Assembly: GCF_003968655.1 (NCBI RefSeq)
Contig: NZ_RXYK01000002.1
Location: 1 to 64,000 of the forward strand
Direction of reading: 5' to 3'
Origin: Chlorobium phaeovibrioides
GTDB taxonomy: Bacteria; Bacteroidota; Chlorobiia; Chlorobiales; Chlorobiaceae
Length of the DNA stretch: 64,000 nucleotides
Shown: one piece after another, positions 57,471 through 64,000 of the stretch
Layout: every line of letters starts with the position of its first letter
Numbering within the stretch: position 1 is the stretch's first letter
Notes under the pieces: model-generated
Seen by the model: only the letters and a program-made list of their open reading frames with translations
Databases searched by the model: none
What the model was told of the DNA's origin: nothing
Program-made: the position numbers and the translations under genes

Positions 57471-58437
57471 ATTTATCCCTGTCAAACAGTCCTTCAAATA
57501 CAGGTGCGTCCTTTTTTTCAGGCGGTGCCCAGGGGTTTTCGGCTGCCCTCCATGCAAATTTCGGCAGGTTGATGCTTTCTTCCCCTCTGAAGCTTGCCGG
57601 ATACTCTGTCCCCTCAGCATTTCCTGTCACCTTCATTGTATGCATTCTGCCCTCGCGGAATATCATTCGTATTCTGTCGCCGCTTGAATAGTTGATGCCC
57701 GTTGGCTTACTGTTTTCGTCATAGAGATGGAAAAGGCTTTCGGCCTGTCCGGTAACAGTGAGGCCTTCAATGCGCGAGTTTTCGCCAATCAGCGCCACGA
57801 TTTTTTTCCCGCTCATCTGGTCGTATCCAACGGGCGATTGAATGAGGGTGTCGGGGGATGTATAGAAGGCGTTTCCGTGCAGCTGCATTTCGTCAATGGT
57901 TCGCTTTTCCCCTTTCTTTTCAGACTTCCTGAAATGAAGGAGGATGATTTCTCCGCTGACCTGATCTTTGCCCTTCCAGCCGACAGCATCGTCATAAAAC
58001 CAGAGCTGGCTCTCGTCATTGTTGAACATGCCTTTTTTCGAGCGGACGGCAAGGGAGTTGTCCTTCATCCGGCCACGCACATTTCCGCTCAGCTCAAGCA
58101 CTTCACGGTCGGTGTAGAAGACCCCATCATCCCCGAACACCTCCATGCTCCCGTCGCTGATGCTGACATCGCCGTTCATGATGATCCGGTTCTGGCCATC
58201 ATAATCAGTTGTGCGCCGACAGGTCATCGTCAGCTCCCCTTTCAGCATTTCTACATTGCCTATTGCTGCTCTATAGGGGCCGACTGCGTCTTCGCCGCCT
58301 TCTATCATGTCGGCATGGCGGAGAATGATTTTACTGTTTTCCGCATGGAGTGTGTTTTGGCCCCCCGGAGGAGTCAGCGCCAGCTGCAGCAGGGTCAGCC
58401 CTGCTGCAAGAAGTATGGGTGAAAAGAGTCGTTTCAT
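57469..58437 (-). CDS. LptA/OstA-like periplasmic LPS-transport protein
   Basis: 322 residues from ATG 58437, chosen because it starts a signal peptide (MKRLFSPILLAAGLTLLQLAL). The mature part is a run of beta-strand repeats of the OstA/LptA-LptC type (GNVEMLKGELTMTCRRTTDY, MNGDVSISDGSMEVFGDDGVFY, LELSGNVRGRM). LptA-type jellyroll proteins carry lipopolysaccharide from the inner to the outer membrane. At 322 residues it is longer than E. coli LptA (185), so it may combine more repeat units. kdsA and the KdsC-like gene, also for LPS, are in the window but not linked. Confidence 0.72.
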   Translation of the reverse strand: MKRLFSPILLAAGLTLLQLALTPPGGQNTLHAENSKIILRHADMIEGGEDAVGPYRAAIGNVEMLKGELTMTCRRTTDYDGQNRIIMNGDVSISDGSMEVFGDDGVFYTDREVLELSGNVRGRMKDNSLAVRSKKGMFNNDESQLWFYDDAVGWKGKDQVSGEIILLHFRKSEKKGEKRTIDEMQLHGNAFYTSPDTLIQSPVGYDQMSGKKIVALIGENSRIEGLTVTGQAESLFHLYDENSKPTGINYSSGDRIRMIFREGRMHTMKVTGNAEGTEYPASFRGEESINLPKFAWRAAENPWAPPEKKDAPVFEGLFDRDK

Positions 58438-58522
58438 CAGGCTTTGGAAGTTGATGTCCTCAAAAAAATACCCTACACTGTCAAGGTGGTGTTTTATTAA
58501 TGTAACCAAAGGTTTCCACGCT

Positions 58523-59563
58523 GTGAAAAAAATTGTCCTTGCTGCCGGAGGCCCCCAGGGGGTGATGCTTCTTGCTCCGTTTTTCTCCGCACTCAGCAGT
58601 GCGGGGAAGTTTCTTCCTCTTGCCATTCTCGGCGAACCGCTTCATCCTGAAATTGCAGAGTGTTTCGGTCTTTCAGATCCCCTTCTCTGCAGCCCCGGCA
58701 ACAGGCCGTTAAGTCTTTCGGAGAGCATCGCTTCCATGGAAAAGCGGCTGCTTGGAGCGGAGCCTGATCTGGTTGTCGTTTTCGGCAGTGATACTTCGGC
58801 CCTTGCGGCCGCTCTGGTCGCTGCGCAGCTCGGGCTTCCTGTTGCAGCAGCTGACGCCGGACTCCGGAGCGGTGAGCCACAGGAGCAGGCTGAGATGAAC
58901 CGCAGGCTCATTGACACCATTGCCGACATGCACTTTGTGAGTGAGCACAGCGGCCTGTACAATCTTGTCAGCGAGGGGCTTGACGAGGAGCGACTCCTCT
59001 TTGCAGGCAATCTGGCAATTGATTCGCTGGCTGCTCTGATGGAGCGGAGCGGGGCCCTGTCAGTTGCCGGACGATACGGCAGCGAGCCGAAAAAGTATGC
59101 CCTGCTTCTGCCTGGCAGCCAGCCGGATCCGGCTTTGGACCCCATTATTTCTCAACTTGCCTCCGTTCTTTCTGTCATTGTTCTTCAGCCTGAAGATGGC
59201 GGCTGGAAGCTGGAGCCGCCTGATGGGGTACAGCTTATTGAGCGCCCTGAGCCCTCCGCTCTCCTTGCTCTGCTTCGCGATTCTGCAATGCTCCTGACCG
59301 CTTCAGGAGAGTTTCAGGCCGAGGCTACGGTCATGAATGTGCCATGCCTCACCCTGCGCGAGAGGAGCGAGCGGCCGTCAACTCTTGAAATCGGTACCAA
59401 TACGCTTGTGGGTATGGATACTGAGGCTATTGTCCATCAGGCGCGCCACATCCAAAACGCGCCTGCAAATGAACGGAGCCGATCGAAAATCCCGGAAAAA
59501 TGGGATGGTGCCGCAGCCGGGAGGATGGCAGAAATGCTGACCCATCTCATTGCGGACAACTAA
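58523..59563 (+). CDS. UDP-N-acetylglucosamine 2-epimerase-like protein, divergent
   Basis: 346 residues from GTG 58523. It has the GT-B fold of the non-hydrolysing UDP-GlcNAc 2-epimerase (WecB/MnaA). Family positions visible: VVFGSDTSALAAALVAAQLG, VAAADAGLRSGEPQEQAEMNRRLID (normally VEAGLRT...PEExNR), HFVSEHSGLYNLVSEG, and ASGEFQAEATVMNVPCLTLRERSERP. The N-terminal GTRPE motif is replaced by LAAGGPQGVMLLAP and one His of the active region is missing. It may be a non-catalytic or altered-specificity member. The 3' end overlaps the M23 gene by 4 bases. Confidence 0.72.
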   Translation: MKKIVLAAGGPQGVMLLAPFFSALSSAGKFLPLAILGEPLHPEIAECFGLSDPLLCSPGNRPLSLSESIASMEKRLLGAEPDLVVVFGSDTSALAAALVAAQLGLPVAAADAGLRSGEPQEQAEMNRRLIDTIADMHFVSEHSGLYNLVSEGLDEERLLFAGNLAIDSLAALMERSGALSVAGRYGSEPKKYALLLPGSQPDPALDPIISQLASVLSVIVLQPEDGGWKLEPPDGVQLIERPEPSALLALLRDSAMLLTASGEFQAEATVMNVPCLTLRERSERPSTLEIGTNTLVGMDTEAIVHQARHIQNAPANERSRSKIPEKWDGAAAGRMAEMLTHLIADN

Positions 59564-60426
59564 GGGGCCCCCTCTGGAGAACTCGTTGTAACGAGGAACA
59601 AGGGGTCGACGCTTATGCCGTAGAGATAGGTGCCCCAGTGTAGATGAGGGGCGGTGGAAATTCCGGTGTGGCCGACCCTGCCGATCTCTTCCCCTCGTTG
59701 AACCCGGTCTCCCTCCCGGACAGTGATGGAACTCATATGCAGGTATACAGAGGTCAGTGCGTGGCCATGGTTCAGGATGACGGTGTTGCCGTGCACCACG
59801 AACCCGTCTTCAACCGTCCCTGCAAGGATGACGGTTCCGGAGGCCGGAGCCAGAACCGGTGTGCCCGATGGCGCTCCAAAGTCAACTCCTTTGTGGTAGC
59901 TTGCTGCCGGGCCTCCGTTGTATGAGCGTTTTCGTCCGAAAATGCTGCTGATCTCCCCCTTGCAGGGAAGGATGAGGGGGCCTGAATTGAGCTTTTCTGC
60001 TGTGATGGTCTGGAGCGCAGACCGTACCTTTGTTTTTTCAGTCTCTGTTGCATGCAGGCCGGCTTTGGAGCCTCTGAGGGTGATGTTCTGGATGGGCAGG
60101 TTGTTTGTTCTGATGCGAACCTTTTGATGCCGCTCTCTCTTTCCGTCCCGAAGGAGAAACGCATAGCTGCCGGGAGTGGAGAGGTTTTCCACCGGCACCA
60201 TGGCAGTCCATCCACCCTCGTTGTCAGGAAACATCTGCCATTTCCGTTCCATAAAAAAAAGTGTGGGTTCACTTTCAGCACCCTCTGCTTCAACAATGAA
60301 AAACTCTCCCTGTGTGCGCTCTGTTTTGCTCACCTTGAGTTTCAGTGTGCCGTCGCCGGCAAAGGCCGACATGCTCATAAGAGAGAGCAGGAGGGGCAGG
60401 GCGGCAAGGAGTGTGAGTCGTTTCAT
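59560..60426 (-). CDS. M23-family metallopeptidase (LytM-like)
   Basis: 288 residues from ATG 60426 with a signal peptide (MKRLTLLAALPLLLSLMSMSAFAG). The C-terminal LytM domain has HKGVDFGAPSGTPVLAPASG (HxxxD zinc ligands) and the APHLHWG motif (HxH). It cleaves peptidoglycan cross-links or activates amidases. The central region (about 25-160) has no family I recognise. It lies 20 bases after the metallophosphoesterase gene, in a prfB-mpe-M23 unit. Confidence 0.88.
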   Translation of the reverse strand: MKRLTLLAALPLLLSLMSMSAFAGDGTLKLKVSKTERTQGEFFIVEAEGAESEPTLFFMERKWQMFPDNEGGWTAMVPVENLSTPGSYAFLLRDGKRERHQKVRIRTNNLPIQNITLRGSKAGLHATETEKTKVRSALQTITAEKLNSGPLILPCKGEISSIFGRKRSYNGGPAASYHKGVDFGAPSGTPVLAPASGTVILAGTVEDGFVVHGNTVILNHGHALTSVYLHMSSITVREGDRVQRGEEIGRVGHTGISTAPHLHWGTYLYGISVDPLFLVTTSSPEGAP

Positions 60427-60446
60427 GGTAACGAGAGTGTTCATTT

Positions 60447-61247
60447 TCAGCTGAAAGAAAGATGATGGATTGTGGAGTCCAGAGGGCTTCGTATGATAAG
60501 AGAGCCTTCTCTGAGCTTTCCGGTACAGCCTACTGCGGCTGGCAGCACGGCGAAGTGGATTCCCTTTTCAAATGCATATCCGCCAGGATGGTAGTGGCCG
60601 CTGAGGCAGGCCGAGACGGCTCCGGATGACTGAAGAATCCCGCGCACTTCGGCATGGTTCCAGAGCATTCCGTGCCGTTTATCCGTTGTGGCGGGGTGGA
60701 GCGGGAAGTGGCAGAGCACTATGACCCGCTCGTTTTCCTTGCGCGCTTCAGTCAGTTCTTTCTTCAGCCATGCCTTCTGCACTGAGCCCAATGCTCCGCA
60801 CCAGAGGGGATTTTCGGGGCGGGAGAGGTACTCTTCAAGCGCCGATGCGTCTTCGGGGGTGCCGGGCGGGCGAAGGGCGGAAACCTCCATGCCGTCCAGC
60901 GCCAGCCATCTGAACCCTCCTGCATGAAATCGGTAGAAGGGCGACTGAAGCCCGAAGACCTCCTGAAGCGTTTGCAGAGGAAGCTGCAGACAGTGGTTAC
61001 CGATGAGATGGCGTATTTTGCCGTGGAACTTACTGATGATGGCTGTGGCCGCTGCAAGTTCTTCCGGGGCGCGCTGTTCATTTCCCGCTATCAGATCACC
61101 GAGCTGCACAAGAAAGCTGCAGCCGGCGCTGTTCATTGTTTCAACCGCGCGGTCGAGCTTTTCAGCGCTGGCGGCGGCGTTCCCGCCCTCCACACTGAGG
61201 TGACTGTCGGTGAGGATGCCGAAATGGAGAGCGTCGCCTTCAGCCAT
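60447..61247 (-). CDS. Calcineurin-like metallophosphoesterase
   Basis: 266 residues, no signal peptide. Metal-binding motifs in order: GILTDSHLSVEGG (DxH), FLVQLGDLIAG (GDx), HLIGNHCLQ (GNH), VLCHFPLHP (H) and CLSGHYHPGG (GHxH), which is the full set. Relatives include Mn-dependent ADP-ribose/CDP-alcohol diphosphatases; the substrate is unknown. It is 9 bases downstream of prfB. Confidence 0.82.
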   Translation of the reverse strand: MAEGDALHFGILTDSHLSVEGGNAAASAEKLDRAVETMNSAGCSFLVQLGDLIAGNEQRAPEELAAATAIISKFHGKIRHLIGNHCLQLPLQTLQEVFGLQSPFYRFHAGGFRWLALDGMEVSALRPPGTPEDASALEEYLSRPENPLWCGALGSVQKAWLKKELTEARKENERVIVLCHFPLHPATTDKRHGMLWNHAEVRGILQSSGAVSACLSGHYHPGGYAFEKGIHFAVLPAAVGCTGKLREGSLIIRSPLDSTIHHLSFS

Positions 61248-61256
61248 TTTTCTCCC

Positions 61257-62352
61257 TTAATCTCCGAACTCGGAGAGGTAGGCGTGCATGAAGTCATCAA
61301 TGTCGCCGTCAAGGACGGTCTCAATGTCAAATCGTTCATGGTTGGTCCTGTGATCCTTGATTCTGCGGTCATCGAGCACATAGCTCCGGATCTGGCTTCC
61401 CCATTCAATTTTTTTCTTTTTCCCTTCAACCTCGCGCTTCTTTGCGTCCTCCTCCTCGCGCTGGCGCTGGTAAAGCTGTGCCATCAGCATTTTCATGGCC
61501 CGCTCCCTGTTCTGGAACTGTGACCGCTCCTGCTGGCAGCCGACCACGATTCCCGACGGGACATGCTTGATGCGCACGGCGGTTTCAACCTTGTTCACAT
61601 TCTGTCCTCCTTTTCCTCCGCTGCGGAAGGTTGAGAGCTCAAGGTCCTCCTTTCGCACCTCTATTTCTACATCGGGAGGGGCTTCGGGGTAGGTATAGAC
61701 ACTGGCGAACGAAGTGTGGCGGCGGGCGTTTGAGTCAAAAGGAGAGACCCGCACCAGCCGGTGGACACCGTTTTCTGCTTTCAGGTAGCCATAGGCGTAT
61801 GGTCCCTGTATTTCAAGCGTTGCCGTTTTGATTCCGGCGCCATCTCCTGCCTGATAGTCGTCGGTGTATATTTTGAACCCTTTGCGTTCAGCCCAGCGCA
61901 TGTACATACGGTAGAGCATTTCAGCCCAGTCCTGTGCTTCCGTTCCTCCGGCTCCTGCGTGGATGGTGATGATGGCATTGCCTTCATCGTCCTTGCCGGA
62001 AAGCATGTTGCGGAACTCAATGGCGTCCATTTCCGCTTCAATGGCGGCAATTGATGCGTCAAGCTCTTCCGCGTAGCTTTCTTCACCAAGCTCATCGGCA
62101 AGAGTGAGCTCTTCACGGCAGGATGTGGCATCCGAAGCCATTTTCCGGTAGCCCTCCACCCAGCTCTTGTGGCTGTTCAGCTCTTTGAGAATGCGGTTTG
62201 CCTCTTTCTGGTCGTTCCAGAATTCCGGGTTGGAGGAAACCTTTTCAAGGTCCTCTATCTGTTCCTGTCTGTAATCGACTTCAAAGATACCCCCGTAACT
62301 GGTCCAGGCGACGGTCTATCTCCTGCAGTCGTTCTTTCTGTGGTTCAAACAT
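61257..62352 (-). CDS. prfB: Peptide chain release factor 2, programmed +1 frameshift
   Basis: RF2 releases peptides at UGA and UAA. The gene starts at ATG 62352 and reads 23 codons ([20 protein letters not shown], then GYL), where an in-frame TGA (62283-62281) follows. A +1 shift at CTT-T gives [21 protein letters not shown] and joins the long frame to the stop at 61257: 364 residues. The site GGGGG-TAT-CTT-TGA matches the classical autoregulatory site, with an internal Shine-Dalgarno-like G-run and the slippery CTT. SPF (specificity tripeptide) and GGQ ([10 protein letters not shown]) motifs are present. Confidence 0.95.
62281..62295 (-). promoter_or_regulatory. prfB programmed frameshift site
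   Basis: On the minus strand CGG GGG TAT CTT TGA A: a G-run three bases before the slippery CTT, then the RF2-read stop UGA. Low RF2 slows termination and lets the ribosome shift by +1, so RF2 controls its own amount. The mechanism is known in E. coli; here it is inferred from the conserved site and from the in-frame joining of both parts. Confidence 0.93.
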
Positions 62353-62491
62353 TGCCTCTGTTGGTGTTCGTATTATTGTATGGAAGAAGTTTTTCTGTGC
62401 ACTTGAAAAGAATGATTTTTTTGTGATAAAGCAAATGGTGTTCAAATTTGCGTTCACTTTATCTATTTTCCATTCTGTATGTCAATATGAC

Positions 62492-62595
62492 AGGCTTCGC
62501 CGAACTACCCCCCGCTTGTTACGGGGTGGCGTGCCGCCAATGGCTGAGCAGCGTCAACCGGGAACCTCCCGGCCACCTATAGACTCTTTGTTACA
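62492..62595 (+). ncRNA. Hairpin-rich leader or RNA element directly upstream of glgE
   Basis: Four hairpins in about 80 bases: GGC-TTC-GCC (62492-62500), CCCCG/CGGGG (62509-62526), TGGCG-TGC-CGCCA (62527-62539) and CCGGGA-ACC-TCCCGG (62558-62572), the last 24 bases before the glgE ATG. An outer pairing TGGC (62527-62530) with GCCA (62572-62575) is possible as an alternative fold. No ribosome-binding site precedes the ATG. It could be a riboswitch or regulatory leader, or the remnant of a mobile structured RNA (HEARO/omegaRNA-like is one idea to test). No family is assigned. Confidence 0.35.
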
Positions 62596-64000
62596 ATGCA
62601 TGATACCTTCCTTCGCCTCTTTCCCGGCTGTACTTCACAGGAATTTGACGGCCGTTGCCGGGTGGTCATCGAGAATGTTTCGCCTGAAATTGATGGGGGG
62701 TGTTTTCCTGCAAAGGGTGTGGAGGGTCAGAGGGTAAGGGTTGAGGGTGATGTTTTTGTTGACGGTGCCGACATGCTCCGTTCAGAGCTCCTGGTTCGCA
62801 TAGAGGGGGAGAGCGGGTGGGAGATCGTTCCTATGGAAGAAACCGGAAACGATCGCTGGAGCGCAAGCTTCACCCCGTGCTCTGTGGGCAGGCATGAATA
62901 TACTATTCGTGCCTGGGTAGACCATTTCGGCACCTGGCGGCGTGGACTTGGGAAAAAAGTTGATGCGAAGCAGAATGTGACGCTGGATCTTGAGATCGGC
63001 GCCCTTCTTGTTGATGCAGCCGCAGGGCGGGCCTCTTCTGCAGACGCCAAAAAGCTCAGGTCGTTTGCCGCAGCCATGCGCGCCAAAAGCCCTTCGAAAG
63101 GGGTTGTCGCAGCTCTCGACAGCGACCTTCTTCTCCTGGTGGGAAAATACCCGGATCGCTCCCTTGCCTCCCTTTACCAGAAAAATCTGCCGCTCCAGGT
63201 TGATTGCAGAAAGGCCGGTTTCAGTGCCTGGTATGAGTTTTTTCCCCGCTCATGGAGCTCTGTTCCCGGAAAGCACGGCACACTGCGTGACTGCATGGAG
63301 GCAGTGCCTTTCATTGCCGGCATGGGGTTTGATGTCATCTACCTTCCTCCCGTCCACCCGATAGGCACCACGAAAAGAAAAGGAAAAAACAATGCTTTGG
63401 TGGCCCAGCCCGGAGAGCCGGGAAGCTGCTGGGCCATCGGTAGCCCCGAGGGGGGGCATAAGTCGCTTCACCCTGAGCTCGGTACTATGGAGGACTTTAC
63501 CTCCTTTGTTGCTGCTGCCGGGGAGGCGGGGATTTCTGTTGCGCTTGACATTGCCTTCCAGTGCTCTCCCGACCATCCCTGGGTAAAGGAGCACCCCGAC
63601 TGGTTCCGGTGGCGTCCAGACGGCACGGTGCAGTTCGCCGAGAACCCTCCGAAGAAATATGAGGACATTCTCCCTATCGATTTTGAGACTGCCGACTGGC
63701 AGAATCTCTGGACTGAGCTGAAAAGTGTCTTTCTCTTCTGGATTGACAAGGGGGTTACGATATTCCGTGTAGACAACCCCCATACCAAGGCGTTCGGGTT
63801 CTGGCAGTGGGCCATCGCCTCCATTCAGGAGGAGTGCCCCGAGGCCCTGTTCCTCGCCGAAGCCTTTACCCGCCCAAAGCTGATGGCCCGTCTTGGAAAG
63901 GCCGGCTTCAGCCAGTCGTACAGTTACTTTACCTGGCGCAATACCAAAGAAGAGCTTCAGGAGTATATGGAAGAGTTGACCTCCGAGCCGCTTCGTCATA
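62596..64000 (+). CDS. glgE: GlgE, alpha-1,4-glucan:maltose-1-phosphate maltosyltransferase (3' end outside window)
   Basis: An open frame of at least 468 codons runs from ATG 62596 to the right edge without a stop, so the gene is cut by the window. GlgE (GH13_3) extends alpha-1,4-glucans from maltose-1-phosphate. Seen: the N-terminal domain (VIENVSPEIDGGCFPAKGV), WYEFFPRSWSSVPGKHGTL, IYLPPVHPIGTTKRKGKNN, LDIAFQCSPDHPWVKEHPDW, the nucleophile region IFRVDNPHTKAFGFW and LFLAEAFTRPKLM. The start is weakly supported because no ribosome-binding site precedes it. A trehalose-to-glucan or storage route is inferred. Confidence 0.92.
   Translation, partial: MHDTFLRLFPGCTSQEFDGRCRVVIENVSPEIDGGCFPAKGVEGQRVRVEGDVFVDGADMLRSELLVRIEGESGWEIVPMEETGNDRWSASFTPCSVGRHEYTIRAWVDHFGTWRRGLGKKVDAKQNVTLDLEIGALLVDAAAGRASSADAKKLRSFAAAMRAKSPSKGVVAALDSDLLLLVGKYPDRSLASLYQKNLPLQVDCRKAGFSAWYEFFPRSWSSVPGKHGTLRDCMEAVPFIAGMGFDVIYLPPVHPIGTTKRKGKNNALVAQPGEPGSCWAIGSPEGGHKSLHPELGTMEDFTSFVAAAGEAGISVALDIAFQCSPDHPWVKEHPDWFRWRPDGTVQFAENPPKKYEDILPIDFETADWQNLWTELKSVFLFWIDKGVTIFRVDNPHTKAFGFWQWAIASIQEECPEALFLAEAFTRPKLMARLGKAGFSQSYSYFTWRNTKEELQEYMEELTSEPLRH

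Noticed and set aside
58438-58626. Upstream extension of the LptA/OstA-like gene
   Set aside because: The extra 63 residues overlap the divergent 2-epimerase gene and would bury the signal peptide that starts at 58437.
1-64000. CRISPR array, tRNA or rRNA genes, prophage or transposase genes
   Set aside because: No regularly spaced direct repeats, no T-arm/acceptor pattern in any intergenic gap, and no integrase, transposase or phage structural ORF. The only repeat-like element is the palindrome at 48417-48486.

Overview
The window reads as a chromosomal segment of a green sulfur bacterium (Chlorobiaceae). This is inferred from gene content and protein style, since no marker rRNA is present. 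The main clues are a sulfide:quinone oxidoreductase next to a polysulfide-reductase-like molybdoenzyme operon, a fumarate reductase/succinate dehydrogenase set of the kind used in the reductive TCA cycle, a glutamate-1-semialdehyde (C5) tetrapyrrole gene, and GlgE. There are also a bacterial deoxyhypusine-synthase homologue and an ArgRS with an altered HIGH motif. Base composition is even and moderately GC-rich, genes are tightly packed, and I see no prophage, integrase, transposase ORF, CRISPR array, rRNA or tRNA.

Layout. 1-250: the 3' part of a hairpin-rich, probably non-coding RNA ending in an intrinsic terminator, then a second terminator-like hairpin in the leader of bamD. 359-7345: bamD-nadD (+), trpS-HAD-argS (-), the SRP RNA gene, a deoxyhypusine-synthase-like gene and transaldolase (+). 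7358-16295: RlpA-like lipoprotein, alpha/beta hydrolase, alkaline phosphatase, DHOD-like flavoprotein, the frd/sdhCAB cluster, and two small lipoproteins. 16493-25084: CorC-type transporter, HIT protein, feoAB, topA, cell-wall amidase. 25113-33047: a complete biotin operon (birA-bioB-bioF-bioG-bioC-bioD-bioA plus a THUMP-like methyltransferase) behind a promoter overlapped by a near-consensus BirA operator; five of its genes are joined by 4-nt stop/start overlaps. 33013-46695: housekeeping genes (ppx, prmA, lysC, purM, plsY, gpsA, sixA, nagZ, a D2-only ClpB, kdsA, a KdsC-like protein, nadK, tyrA, pyrE, ruvX).

46850-53473: the sulfur-energy region, with sqr and a 38-residue reading frame with a strong ribosome-binding site on +, and psrABC plus a TorD-type chaperone on -. 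The two transcription units converge on a perfect 70-bp palindrome. 53771-64000: a small membrane protein, crcB fluoride channel and DUF190 gene; hemL, recO, an FmdB zinc ribbon, an LptA/OstA-like periplasmic protein, a UDP-GlcNAc 2-epimerase homologue, an M23 peptidase, a metallophosphoesterase, prfB with a programmed +1 frameshift, and the start of glgE, which runs off the right edge behind a hairpin-rich leader.

Most sequence-grounded observations: the BirA operator/promoter arrangement, the prfB frameshift, the 70-bp palindrome with the unannotated small ORF beside it, the TIGR-for-HIGH substitution in ArgRS, the [4Fe-4S]-type cysteine motif in TrpRS, the free-standing ClpB D2 module, the KdsC-like protein without its nucleophile Asp, and two unassigned structured RNA-like regions (1-134 and 62492-62595). 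I did not find a convincing wholly new multi-gene system. All family assignments are from reading motifs, not from database searches.
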